A stretch of DNA of 21,321 bases from contig CAZVLQ010000027.1 in the NCBI GenBank assembly GCA_964628185.1, positions 1 to 21,321 of the forward strand. The letters are read 5' to 3'. This document shows positions 13,814 to 21,265 of the stretch, one piece after another. Both the position numbers and the translations under genes were made by a program. Source of the stretch: CAZVLQ01 sp964628185. GTDB taxonomy: Bacteria; Pseudomonadota; Zetaproteobacteria; Mariprofundales; Mariprofundaceae. Under the pieces are notes generated by a model. That model saw only the letters and a list, made by a program, of their open reading frames with translations, searched no databases and was not told the origin of the DNA. The number at the start of each line of letters is the position of its first letter. The stretch's first letter is position 1.

Positions 13814-14347
13814 TTAGGCCTTCTTGCCTTCCTTCATCATTACATGCTCATCCACATAACGCACGCCCTTGCCCTTGTACGGCTCCGGTGGACGGAAGGC
13901 GCGAATCTCGGCGGCCACCTGGCCCACTTTCTGTTTGTCGCTGCCCCGGATGATGATGCGGTTCTGCTCAACACTCGCCTCGATACCTTCCGGTACGTTG
14001 TATTCGACCGGATGGGAAAAACCGAGGGTCAGATTCAGCTTCCTGCCCTGCGCCTGCGCCCGAAAGCCAACGCCGCGCAGTTCCAGCACGCGTTCAAATC
14101 CCTTGCTGACGCCGGTGACGACATTGGCCAGCAAGGCGCGCGCCAGGCCATAGTGTGCTTTCATCACCCTGTTGCCCAGGTTGGTGCAGCTTAAAACAAT
14201 GGCATCACCTTCCCGCGCCGCACTGATACCGTCAAACAGGGGCGAAACCATTTTCCCCCCGGGACCCTTGACCGCTACCGATGCGGCCTGGATATTCACT
14301 TCCACGCCGGCGGGCACCGTAATCGGCTGATTTCCAATACGAGACAT
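13814..14347 (-). CDS. rplF: 50S ribosomal protein L6
   Basis: A 177-residue protein near the sarcin-ricin loop, made of two repeated alpha/beta domains. It starts MSRIGNQPITVPAGVEV; the second domain has LTLGFSHPVEYNVPEGIEAS, and the family signature PPEPYKGKGVRYVDE is intact near the C-terminus. GAGG precedes the ATG at 14347. It follows rpsH by 8 nt. Complete, no anomalies. Confidence 0.98.
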   Translation of the reverse strand: MSRIGNQPITVPAGVEVNIQAASVAVKGPGGKMVSPLFDGISAAREGDAIVLSCTNLGNRVMKAHYGLARALLANVVTGVSKGFERVLELRGVGFRAQAQGRKLNLTLGFSHPVEYNVPEGIEASVEQNRIIIRGSDKQKVGQVAAEIRAFRPPEPYKGKGVRYVDEHVMMKEGKKA

Positions 14348-14355
14348 GATCTACC

Positions 14356-14751
14356 TCAAAATACCGTGCACAGAATTTCGCCGCCGACATGGGCGGAGCG
14401 GGCATGCTTGTCCGTCATCACGCCTCTGGATGTGCTGACGATGGCGACGCCATAACCGTTTTTAACCCTCGGCAGCTCATCGGCAGCTACGTAAACACGC
14501 CGGCCGGGCTTGGATACGCGCCTGATCTCACGAATCACAGGCTTGCCGTCCTCATCGTAGCGGAGGGTCAGCCGAAGGTGACGCCGCCCCTTGTGATTAT
14601 AGGCCTTGACCGCCTGCACATAACCCTCCTGTTTGAGGATATCCGCCAGGGCGCTCAGCATGCTGCTGGCGGGCAACTCGACCCTTTCCAGGCCCGCTGT
14701 CTGTGCATTGCGGATGCGGGTCAGCATATCCGCGATACGATCCATCATCAT
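14356..14751 (-). CDS. rpsH: 30S ribosomal protein S8
   Basis: A 131-residue primary 16S rRNA binding protein; in E. coli it represses translation of the spc operon through a site near rplE. The core DRIADMLTRIRNAQTAG, KPGRRVYVAADELPRVKNG and STSRGVMTDKHARSAHVGGE are typical. The gene begins with three consecutive ATG codons (14751, 14748, 14745); AGGAG is 7 nt from the first, so the first was chosen, but any of them could be used. It follows rpsN by 10 nt. Confidence 0.97.
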   Translation of the reverse strand: MMMDRIADMLTRIRNAQTAGLERVELPASSMLSALADILKQEGYVQAVKAYNHKGRRHLRLTLRYDEDGKPVIREIRRVSKPGRRVYVAADELPRVKNGYGVAIVSTSRGVMTDKHARSAHVGGEILCTVF

Positions 14752-14761
14752 AACGGTTCTC

Positions 14762-14947
14762 CTACCAGCTCGACTTGACCATGCCCGGAATCTCTCCGGA
14801 CAGGGCCCGCTTGCGCAAACAGATACGACACATGCCGAACTTGCGGTAAACCGAATGCGGTCTTCCACATAACTGGCAACGGCTGTAGCCGCGCACCTTG
14901 AATTTTGGTTTTCGATTACATTTCGCAATCATTGCCTTGGATGCCAT
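14762..14947 (-). CDS. rpsN: 30S ribosomal protein S14, short zinc type
   Basis: A 61-residue S14 of the short zinc-binding form, with C24-x2-C27 and C40-x2-C43 (SRCQLCGRP and MCRICLRKRA) and the conserved end GEIPGMVKSSW. Most Gamma- and Betaproteobacteria encode a 101-residue S14 without cysteines at this place, so the short form is unusual if this is a proteobacterium. AAGGAG lies 9 nt before the ATG at 14947. It sits between rplE (12 nt) and rpsH (10 nt) as the only S14 in the window. A second, zinc-free S14 elsewhere in the genome cannot be excluded. Confidence 0.97.
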   Translation of the reverse strand: MASKAMIAKCNRKPKFKVRGYSRCQLCGRPHSVYRKFGMCRICLRKRALSGEIPGMVKSSW

Positions 14948-14959
14948 TGAACGTACTCC

Positions 14960-15499
14960 TTAATTCCGGAACGGCATGTGAAAGCGCTTAAGCAGCGCCA
15001 GCCCTTCCTCATTCGTCCTTGCAGTCGTGCAGATTGTAATATCCATACCGCGGATGCGATCCACCTTGTCGTAATCAATCTCCGGGAAAATAATCTGCTC
15101 CCTGATTCCCAGCGTGTAATTGCCGCGGCCGTCAAACGATTTCGGGCTGATCCCCTTGAAGTCGCGAATACGCGGCAACGCAATATTCACCAGCCGGTCC
15201 AGGAATTCCCACATGCGCGTGCCGCGCAGGGTAACACGGCAGCCCACCGGCATACCCTCGCGCAGCTTGAAATTCGCCACGGACTTGCGCGCCCGTGTCA
15301 CCACGGGTTTCTGACCGGTAATGGCCGTCATATCGCTGACGGCCCCATCCAGCAATTTGGCATTCTGGGCCGCCTCGCCAACACCCATATTGACCACGAT
15401 CTTGCCAATCGCGGGCACCGCCATGACGTTTGAAATGCCCAGCTCTTTTTGCAGGGCGGGCCTTACTTCCGATGTGTATATTTCTCTCAGTCGAGCCAT
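14960..15499 (-). CDS. rplE: 50S ribosomal protein L5
   Basis: A 179-residue 5S rRNA binding protein of the central protuberance. It starts MARLREIYTSEVRPALQKEL; TGQKPVVTRARKSVANFKLR, GCRVTLRGTRMWEFLDRL and the C-terminal DITICTTARTNEEGLALLK are conserved. The frame is open further upstream inside rplX, but the ATG at 15499 has GGAG 7 nt before it and matches the family start. 19 nt after rplX. Confidence 0.98.
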   Translation of the reverse strand: MARLREIYTSEVRPALQKELGISNVMAVPAIGKIVVNMGVGEAAQNAKLLDGAVSDMTAITGQKPVVTRARKSVANFKLREGMPVGCRVTLRGTRMWEFLDRLVNIALPRIRDFKGISPKSFDGRGNYTLGIREQIIFPEIDYDKVDRIRGMDITICTTARTNEEGLALLKRFHMPFRN

Positions 15500-15518
15500 G
15501 ACTTCTCCAGCACCTCTT

Positions 15519-15848
15519 CTAACGATCCAGCACTTCGCCGCATTTGCGGCAGGTGCGAACTTTACGCCCGTCTTCCAGCACCTTGACGCCCAGACGGACG
15601 CCCGCCTTGCATCCCGGGCAGTAGTATTGCACATTGGAAACGGCAATCGGCGCTTCCTTTTCAATAATGCCGCCCTTGCTGTTCTCAGACGGACGCGTAT
15701 GGCGCTTTACCATATTCACCTTGGCCACCAGCACCCTGCCGTCACTCGCCAGCATGCGAATCACCTTGCCCCGCAGACCCTTGTCGCGGCCGGCGATCAC
15801 AACCACTTCATCATCCCGGCGGATCCGTATTTTCACCATCGTGGACAT
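15519..15848 (-). CDS. rplX: 50S ribosomal protein L24
   Basis: A 109-residue assembly-initiator protein of the large subunit. The KOW motif region is IRRDDEVVVIAGRDKGLRGK, followed by VNMVKRHTRPS and GGIIEKEAPIAVSNV. The C-terminal part carries C77-x2-C80 and C100-x2-C103 (YCPGCK and TCRKCG), a possible zinc site found in many bacterial L24 proteins but not in all. AGGAG lies 6-7 nt before the ATG at 15848; an in-frame ATG three codons later is less well spaced. 9 nt after rplN. Confidence 0.97.
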   Translation of the reverse strand: MSTMVKIRIRRDDEVVVIAGRDKGLRGKVIRMLASDGRVLVAKVNMVKRHTRPSENSKGGIIEKEAPIAVSNVQYYCPGCKAGVRLGVKVLEDGRKVRTCRKCGEVLDR

Positions 15849-15857
15849 GATCTTCTC

Positions 15858-16226
15858 CTAAAGAACTTCCGGCGCCAGGGAAATAATTTTCATATATCCC
15901 CTGGAGCGCAATTCACGCGTCACCGGGCCAAAAATGCGTGTACCTACCGGTTCACCCTGACTGGTCAGCAGCACCGCCGCATTCTGGTCGAAACGGATGG
16001 AGCTGCCATCGCTGCGGCGAAATTCCTTGGCGGTGCGAACCACCACGGCCTTCGCAACCTGGCCTTTTTTAACCTTGCCCCCCGGCATGGCATCCTTTAC
16101 AGCGACGACGATAACATCGCCGATACGGGCATAACGGCGCCTGGAACCGCCCAGCACCTTGATACATGCAATACGCCTGGCGCCGGAATTATCCGCGACA
16201 TCAAGTATGGTTTCGTTCTGAATCAT
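15858..16226 (-). CDS. rplN: 50S ribosomal protein L14
   Basis: A 122-residue protein at the subunit interface, contacting helix 44 of 16S rRNA. MIQNETILDVADNSGARRIA at the start, KKGQVAKAVVVRTAKEFRR in the middle, and VTRELRSRGYMKIISLAPEV at the end are highly conserved. It marks the start of the spc group, 28 nt after rpsQ. GGAG precedes the ATG at 16226. I see no strong promoter in that short gap, so transcription probably reads through from the S10 group. Confidence 0.98.
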   Translation of the reverse strand: MIQNETILDVADNSGARRIACIKVLGGSRRRYARIGDVIVVAVKDAMPGGKVKKGQVAKAVVVRTAKEFRRSDGSSIRFDQNAAVLLTSQGEPVGTRIFGPVTRELRSRGYMKIISLAPEVL

Positions 16227-16254
16227 GCCTGTCTCCGCTCAGTATTTTGGGCCG

Positions 16255-16521
16255 TTACAGCTGTTCGGCGCGGGTGACGATGGATGCAAGTCGCCAGCGC
16301 TTGCGGCGCGACAATGGCCTGGATTCCACTATACGTACGGTATCACCGATCCTGCACTCATTTTCGGCATCGTGGGCCAGGTATTTCTTGTGCGAACGTA
16401 TCGTCTTGCGATACTGGGGATGCAGAAACTTGCGTTCAACCTGCACCACGACGGTTTTTTCGGCGCGGTTCGATATCACGGTGCCTTCCAGCACGCGCCT
16501 GTTGCTTTTGTTTTCACTCAT
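16255..16521 (-). CDS. rpsQ: 30S ribosomal protein S17
   Basis: An 88-residue OB-fold protein that binds 16S rRNA early in assembly. RRVLEGTVISNRAEKTVVVQ and HPQYRKTIRSHKKYLAHD followed by CRIGDTVRIVESRPLSRRKR are family-typical. The start overlaps the rpmC stop by 4 nt (ATGA). A single cysteine in the C-rich position of other lineages is present (NECRIGD). Last gene of the S10 group by the E. coli definition. Confidence 0.97.
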   Translation of the reverse strand: MSENKSNRRVLEGTVISNRAEKTVVVQVERKFLHPQYRKTIRSHKKYLAHDAENECRIGDTVRIVESRPLSRRKRWRLASIVTRAEQL

Positions 16522-16733
16522 GCCTCAACTCCCTGGCGGGCTCGCTCCGCCATCACTGTCTTGATGCGGGCAATCTCACGCCTGATCCGGGATGGCCGCG
16601 CCGTATTGGACATCTGCATCGTAGCCTGCTGAAAACGCAGCTTCATGGCCTCGGCCGCCAGTTCATCCATGCGGGACGCAAGTTCGGCGTCTGTTAAATC
16701 GCGTAACTGTTTTGCCTTGCTTATATTGCTCAT
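16518..16733 (-). CDS. rpmC: 50S ribosomal protein L29
   Basis: A 71-residue two-helix protein near the exit tunnel. The core LRDLTDAELASRMDELAAEA followed by KLRFQQATMQMSNTARPSRI matches the family, with an N-terminal extension of about seven residues (MSNISKA) beyond the minimal L29. It is joined on both sides by ATGA overlaps, to rplP upstream and rpsQ downstream, so the three are probably translationally coupled. Confidence 0.96.
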   Translation of the reverse strand: MSNISKAKQLRDLTDAELASRMDELAAEAMKLRFQQATMQMSNTARPSRIRREIARIKTVMAERARQGVEA

Positions 16734-17152
16734 CGGCCAACTCCACGTACCACAACCCTGGTGCGAATCGGCAATTTGGCCGCGGCCAGCCGCAGGGCCG
16801 CACGGGCCAGATCCTCGTCCACGCCATCCATCTCATACAGCACGCGACCCCTGCGAACCGCGGCCACCCAGTAATCCGGTGCGCCCTTGCCGGAACCCAT
16901 GCGCACTTCGGCGGGCTTGGAGGATACCGGAAGATCGGGAAACATCCGGATCCAGATACGGCCCTGACGCTTGATATGGCGCGTCATGGCGATACGGGCA
17001 GCCTCAATCTGGCGCGCCGTAATACGGCCCGGCTCCATGGCCTTCAGGCCGTACTTGCCGAAATTCAGGCTGGCGCCCCGCGGGCTGATACCGCGCAGGC
17101 GCTGCAACTCCTTGTGATGCTTGCGCCAGCGAATCTTTTTTGGTTGCAACAT
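16730..17152 (-). CDS. rplP: 50S ribosomal protein L16
   Basis: A 140-residue protein close to the A site and the peptidyl-transferase centre. MLQPKKIRWRKHHKE, NFGKYGLKAMEPGRITARQI, MGSGKGAPDYWVAAVRRGRV and the C-terminal LRLAAAKLPIRTRVVVRG are conserved. The segment HKELQRLRGISPRGASLNFG is more basic than the usual HKGRNRG version, a small variation. GAGGG precedes the ATG at 17152. It follows rpsC by 17 nt and overlaps rpmC by 4 nt. Confidence 0.97.
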   Translation of the reverse strand: MLQPKKIRWRKHHKELQRLRGISPRGASLNFGKYGLKAMEPGRITARQIEAARIAMTRHIKRQGRIWIRMFPDLPVSSKPAEVRMGSGKGAPDYWVAAVRRGRVLYEMDGVDEDLARAALRLAAAKLPIRTRVVVRGVGR

Positions 17153-17169
17153 GGCCGTCTACCCTCGTA

Positions 17170-17817
17170 TTAAGCGCGTTCTTGTTCGGCTTCGCCGAGT
17201 TTCTCGCCCTTGAACACCCACACCTTGACACCGATTACGCCATAGGTTGTGTGTGCCTCGGCAAAACCATAATCAACATCGGCGCGCAGGGTGTGCAGCG
17301 GCACGCGTCCTTCACGGTAGCCCTCGGCGCGCGCAATTTCAGCCCCGCCAAGGCGACCGGCACAGGCAATACGCACGCCCTTGGCACCCATGCGCAGCGC
17401 ACTTTGCATGGCCCGCTTCATGGCGCGGCGAAAGGCCACGCGCCGCTCAAGCTGAAAGGCGATATTCTCCGCTACCAGCTGCGCCTCGGCCTCGGCCTGA
17501 CGCACTTCCATGATATAAACCTGTACGTCCTGGCCGGTCATGTGATTCAGTTCCCGCCGCAGGGCCTCGATATCCGCGCCCTTCTTGCCGATCACCACGC
17601 CGGGACGGGCCGTATGCACGGTCAGTTTCAGCTTGCCCGCCGGCCGCTCGATCATGATGCGGGACACATTCGCATGCTTTAACCGTTTCTTGACAAAGCC
17701 CCGCAGGCGGATGTCCTCCAGCAAGAGCGCGGCAAAATTCTTTTCCGCATACCATTGCGATTCCCAGCCCCGACTTATGCCGACGCGAAATCCAACCGGA
17801 TTAACCTTTTGACCCAT
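17170..17817 (-). CDS. rpsC: 30S ribosomal protein S3
   Basis: A 215-residue mRNA entry-site protein with helicase function together with S4 and S5. It starts MGQKVNPVGFRVGISRGWES. The KH domain contains ARPGVVIGKKGADIEALRRE; the C-terminal domain contains RRAMKRAMQSALRMGAKGVR and GRVPLHTLRADVDYGFAEAH. GGGAG lies 7 nt before the ATG at 17817. 32 nt after rplV. The C-terminal tail is short (KLGEAEQERA), within the normal range. Confidence 0.98.
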   Translation of the reverse strand: MGQKVNPVGFRVGISRGWESQWYAEKNFAALLLEDIRLRGFVKKRLKHANVSRIMIERPAGKLKLTVHTARPGVVIGKKGADIEALRRELNHMTGQDVQVYIMEVRQAEAEAQLVAENIAFQLERRVAFRRAMKRAMQSALRMGAKGVRIACAGRLGGAEIARAEGYREGRVPLHTLRADVDYGFAEAHTTYGVIGVKVWVFKGEKLGEAEQERA

Positions 17818-17849
17818 TCAATAACTCCCGTTTCTTCTCATCACAGCGT

Positions 17850-18191
17850 TCAACCACGTTCGCGCACGGCCACCATCAGATGGCTGCGGTGCTTGTAACG
17901 CCGGCGAATTCTTCCCATCCCCTTCGGACGCCAGCGTTTCAGTGTTTCACCGGCATCCACGCGGGCGGCTGAAACCATCAGCGCATCCACATCAAGACCG
18001 TGGTTCTGTTCGGCATTGGCGACCGCGGACTTTAATACCTTTTCCATCAGACGGGCACTTTTCTTCGGGGACAGGGCGAGTATGGCCAGCGCCCGTTCCA
18101 CCGGCAGACCGCGAATCTGATCCGCCATCAGCCGCGCCTTCTGGGGGCTGATCTGGCTGTCTTTCGCCAATGCGCGTACTTCCTCAGACAT
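17850..18191 (-). CDS. rplV: 50S ribosomal protein L22
   Basis: A 113-residue protein lining the exit tunnel. ISPQKARLMADQIRGLPVER, SAVANAEQNHGLDVDALMVS and the hairpin region GETLKRWRPKGMGRIRRRYK are typical, including the loop tip that reaches the tunnel. Starts at ATG 18191, 6 nt after the rpsS stop, with GAGG within the rpsS 3' end. Normal length. Confidence 0.97.
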   Translation of the reverse strand: MSEEVRALAKDSQISPQKARLMADQIRGLPVERALAILALSPKKSARLMEKVLKSAVANAEQNHGLDVDALMVSAARVDAGETLKRWRPKGMGRIRRRYKHRSHLMVAVRERG

Positions 18192-18197
18192 CTTGCA

Positions 18198-18470
18198 TTA
18201 CCTCTTCGCTTTCCTGTCCGCCCCGTGGCCACGGTAGCTGCGCGTCGGGGCGAATTCGCCCAGCTTGTGGCCCACCATGTTTTCGGACACGAACACCGGA
18301 ATAAATTTATTGCCATTGTGTACGGCGAAGTTCAGGCCGACAAAGTCCGGTGCAATGGTCGAACGGCGGGACCATGTTTTGATCACGCCTTTCTTGCCCT
18401 CCCGGGCGGCATCCACCTTCTTTTGCAGTGAATCCTCAATATAGGCTCCCTTTTTTAACGAACGCGGCAT
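18198..18470 (-). CDS. rpsS: 30S ribosomal protein S19
   Basis: A 90-residue head protein that contacts S13 and the P/A-site region. MPRSLKKGAYIEDSLQKKV, RRSTIAPDFVGLNFAVHNGN and MVGHKLGEFAPTRSYRGHG are conserved. A TTG ten codons upstream is in frame, but the ATG at 18470 matches the family start and has GGAGGGG upstream. The 68-nt gap to rplB is larger than the neighbours' and contains an out-of-frame ATG frame. Confidence 0.97.
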   Translation of the reverse strand: MPRSLKKGAYIEDSLQKKVDAAREGKKGVIKTWSRRSTIAPDFVGLNFAVHNGNKFIPVFVSENMVGHKLGEFAPTRSYRGHGADRKAKR

Positions 18471-18538
18471 GAGGAACCCCTCCCGAAAACAGCCTTGCAA
18501 CCGGCCGAGGTGATGTTTTCGATACGAATCATATAAAT

Positions 18539-19369
18539 TTACCTCTGTTTGCGGCGGCGAATAATATCACGATCCGACGCCTTGTTTTTTCTGCGTGTCT
18601 TGTGTCCCTTGGTGGGAACGCCCCAGGGGGTCACCGGATGGCGGCCGCCGGACGTCCGGCCTTCGCCGCCGCCATGCGGGTGATCCACCGGATTCATGGC
18701 CACACCGCGAACGGAGGGGCGCAGGCCCAGCCAGCGGGAGCGTCCCGCCTTGCCGACCTTGCGGTTGGCATGATCGCCGTTGGCAAGCACGCCAAGCGTG
18801 GCCAGGCAGCGGGTATCCACGCGACGGAATTCTCCGCTCGGCAGCTTTAAGATGGCGCGCCCGCCTTCCTTGCCCATAAGCTGAACGCCGATGCCGGCGC
18901 TGCGCGCAAGTTGCCCGCCCTTGCCGGGCTTTAACTCCACATTGTGAAGCATCGTGCCCACCCGGATAGCGGCAATCCGCATGGCGTTGCCGGGGCGCAT
19001 CTCCGCCTCCGGCCCGCTCATGACCGTATCGCCCGGGCGCAGGCCCTGCGGCGCCAGAATGTAGCGCTTGTCGCCGTTATTGAATATCACCAGCGCAATG
19101 AAGGCGCTGCGGTTGGGATCGTATTCAATCCGTTCAACCCGACCCGGAACACCGAAATTGTCGCGCCTGAAATCCACCACGCGATACAACTGCTTGTGAC
19201 CGCCGCCGCGATGCCGGGAAGTCACGCGGCCGTGATTATTGCGACCGCCGCTCTTGGTCAAACCCCGGGTCAGACCGCGCTCCGGCCGGCCCTTGTGCAG
19301 GTCCGGATTCAGTACCGCCACGCGCCCTCGTGAGCCGTTTGTCGTCGGTTTCAACCCCTTCAAAGCCAT
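18539..19369 (-). CDS. rplB: 50S ribosomal protein L2
   Basis: A 276-residue protein required for subunit association and close to the peptidyl-transferase centre. MALKGLKPTTNGSRGR opens it; GRVTSRHRGGGHKQLYRVVD and the C-terminal MNPVDHPHGGGEGRTSGGRH with the conserved histidine cluster are intact. The ATG at 19369 has GAGGG upstream and follows the rplW stop by 4 nt. An open frame extends further upstream inside rplW and was not used. Confidence 0.98.
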   Translation of the reverse strand: MALKGLKPTTNGSRGRVAVLNPDLHKGRPERGLTRGLTKSGGRNNHGRVTSRHRGGGHKQLYRVVDFRRDNFGVPGRVERIEYDPNRSAFIALVIFNNGDKRYILAPQGLRPGDTVMSGPEAEMRPGNAMRIAAIRVGTMLHNVELKPGKGGQLARSAGIGVQLMGKEGGRAILKLPSGEFRRVDTRCLATLGVLANGDHANRKVGKAGRSRWLGLRPSVRGVAMNPVDHPHGGGEGRTSGGRHPVTPWGVPTKGHKTRRKNKASDRDIIRRRKQR

Positions 19370-19373
19370 CTCG

Positions 19374-19673
19374 TCATCCCTCTTCCGACACTTCCAGTGA
19401 TTGCCCCTCCGCCAGGCGCACGATCGCCTTGCGATAGCCCGGACGGCGTCCGGCATGCGCCCCGCGGCGCTTGGGCTTGCCGGGCATGTTGATCATCTGC
19501 ACCCTGGCCACATCCACCTCGAAAATCGTTTCCACCGCACGCTTGACCTGCTGCCGGGTTGCGTGGCGCGCCACGCGAAAGCTGTACTGATTGGCGGAAC
19601 CCTGGGCCGCGTAACTTTTTTCGGTCACCACCGGGCGCCGCAGTATGCTGAAATCATTAAACGTCGCACTCAT
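19374..19673 (-). CDS. rplW: 50S ribosomal protein L23
   Basis: A 99-residue exit-tunnel protein that docks SRP and trigger factor. ILRRPVVTEKSYA, NQYSFRVARHATRQQVKRAV and VQMINMPGKPKRRGAHAGRR are typical of the bacterial form. The start overlaps the rplD stop by 4 nt (ATGA). Normal length. Confidence 0.97.
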   Translation of the reverse strand: MSATFNDFSILRRPVVTEKSYAAQGSANQYSFRVARHATRQQVKRAVETIFEVDVARVQMINMPGKPKRRGAHAGRRPGYRKAIVRLAEGQSLEVSEEG

Positions 19674-20290
19674 GCCAGACGTCCCTCCAGTTTCTCAACC
19701 GCCGCGGCCGTCAGCACGAGCCGGTCATATTTCAGCAGATCGTGCAGGTTAATCTGGCCGTCAAGCACCACCTTGGCGTTCGGTACGTTGCGTCCGGACA
19801 ACAAAACTTCCCGATTTTCCCCACCCAGTACGATCAGGCCGCTATCTACTTCCAGCGCCCGCATCACCTGAACGAAGTCGCGTGTGCGGATGGCCTTCAT
19901 CTCAAACTTGTCCAGCACGGTGAGCCGCCCGTCGCGCAGATGCGCGGAAAGCGCCATGCAAAGCGCACGGCGGCGCTCCTTCCTGTTGATCCGCGTCTCA
20001 TAGGAGCGTGGAGAAGGCCCGTGCGCCACGGCCCCGTGACGCCATTGAGCCGCCCGCGTGGAACCCTGACGCGCCCGCCCCGTGCCCTTCTGTTTCCATG
20101 GCTTCCTGCCGCCGCCGGAGACTTCCGAACGGCCCTTGGTCTTGTGCGTACCGGCGCGCTGCGCGCTCGCCAGCCCCACATAGACCCGGTGTATAAACCC
20201 GGCATCAAGCTTCAGCCCAAATACGGCATCATTCAGTTTCCGCTTGCCAACCTGCTTGTTGGACTGATCGACAATCGTGACCTCAGGCAT
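19670..20290 (-). CDS. rplD: 50S ribosomal protein L4
   Basis: A 206-residue tunnel-wall protein; in E. coli it also represses the S10 operon through a leader that has no room here. The globular part starts MPEVTIVDQSNKQVGKRKLN; the extended loop GGRKPWKQKGTGRARQGSTR reaches the tunnel; the C-terminal part includes VLDKFEMKAIRTRDFVQVMR. AAGGGGG, inside the rplC 3' end, lies about 6 nt before the ATG at 20290, and the rplC stop is 1 nt upstream. Confidence 0.97.
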   Translation of the reverse strand: MPEVTIVDQSNKQVGKRKLNDAVFGLKLDAGFIHRVYVGLASAQRAGTHKTKGRSEVSGGGRKPWKQKGTGRARQGSTRAAQWRHGAVAHGPSPRSYETRINRKERRRALCMALSAHLRDGRLTVLDKFEMKAIRTRDFVQVMRALEVDSGLIVLGGENREVLLSGRNVPNAKVVLDGQINLHDLLKYDRLVLTAAAVEKLEGRLA

Positions 20291-20291
20291 C

Positions 20292-20924
20292 TTAAGCCCC
20301 CTTCACTGCCGGCCGCAATTCAACCAGGCCCTGCTTCGGCCCCGGCACCGCACCCCTGACCAGGATACGGCCGTATTCGGTATCCACGCGCACGATCTCC
20401 AGGTTCTGCGTCGTCACGCGTGAGGCCCCGTAGTGACCGGGCATTTTCTTGCCCGGAAACACACGCCCCGGCCACTGGCACTGACCGGTGGATCCCATCT
20501 GACGATGGGTTTTCTCGGCGCCGTGGCTGGCGCGGCCACCGGCAAAATCGTAGCGTTTCATTACCCCGGCAAACCCGCGTCCCCTGGACGTGGCGGATAC
20601 ATCCACCTTCTGTCCGGCCTCAAACATTTCCGCGGTCAGTTCCTGTCCGACGGTAAACGTCTCACCGGACACAAGGCGAAACTCCCTCAAGCCGCCCATC
20701 GCATCCTGACCCTGCCTGGCATAATGCCCCTGGGCGGGGCGGGACTGCCTTCGCAGCGGTGCGCCAAAGCCAACCTGTATGGCGTCATAGCCGTCCTTTT
20801 CCGAGCTTCGCAGCGCGATTACCCGGCATGGCTCCACATTCAGCACCGTGACCGGCACGGCCGCGCCATCCTCGCTAAAAATTTGCGTCATGCCCGCTTT
20901 GCGGGCGATCAATCCTGCAGCCAT
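20292..20924 (-). CDS. rplC: 50S ribosomal protein L3
   Basis: A 210-residue protein near the peptidyl-transferase centre. MAAGLIARKAGMTQIFSEDG opens it; SATSRGRGFAGVMKRYDFAG and STGQCQWPGRVFPGKKMPGH are conserved, the latter holding the glutamine methylated in other proteobacteria. GGGAG lies 7 nt before the ATG at 20924; a longer open frame upstream lacks family similarity. 22 nt after rpsJ. Confidence 0.98.
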   Translation of the reverse strand: MAAGLIARKAGMTQIFSEDGAAVPVTVLNVEPCRVIALRSSEKDGYDAIQVGFGAPLRRQSRPAQGHYARQGQDAMGGLREFRLVSGETFTVGQELTAEMFEAGQKVDVSATSRGRGFAGVMKRYDFAGGRASHGAEKTHRQMGSTGQCQWPGRVFPGKKMPGHYGASRVTTQNLEIVRVDTEYGRILVRGAVPGPKQGLVELRPAVKGA

Positions 20925-20946
20925 CGTTATCTCCCGGGACAGAACA

Positions 20947-21255
20947 CTATAGCTTGATCTCAACGTCCACGCCGGACGGAAGATCCAGTTTCATCAGCGC
21001 ATCAACGGTTTGCGGCGTCGGACTGTCAATGTCCAGCAGCCGCTTGTGCGTGCGAATCTCAAACTGCTCACGCGAATCCTTGTCCTTGTGCGGACTTCTG
21101 ATTACGCAATATTTCTGAATCCGCGTCGGCAACGGAATCGGACCGCGCACATTGGCCCCGGTGCGCTTCGCCGTGGACACAATGTCCGCCGTACTCTTGT
21201 CCAGAATACGGTGATCGAACGCCTTCAATCGGATACGAATTGTTTCGGCAGCCAC
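20947..21255 (-). CDS. rpsJ: 30S ribosomal protein S10 / NusE
   Basis: A 102-residue protein of the small-subunit head that also acts with NusB in antitermination. AETIRIRLKAFDHRILDKST, GANVRGPIPLPTRIQKYCVI and HKDKDSREQFEIRTHKRLLD are near-universal. The start is GTG (21255-21253), preceded by a GGGGGG run that overlaps the tuf stop region. Only 10 nt separate it from tuf, so the S10 group appears fused to the str group with no separate leader. Confidence 0.98.
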   Translation of the reverse strand: MAAETIRIRLKAFDHRILDKSTADIVSTAKRTGANVRGPIPLPTRIQKYCVIRSPHKDKDSREQFEIRTHKRLLDIDSPTPQTVDALMKLDLPSGVDVEIKL

Positions 21256-21265
21256 AAAAGCCCCC

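Noticed and set aside
15500..15664. N-terminal extension of L5 rich in Cys and Arg
   Set aside because: It lies inside rplX in another frame; the ATG at 15499 has a good Shine-Dalgarno and matches the family start.
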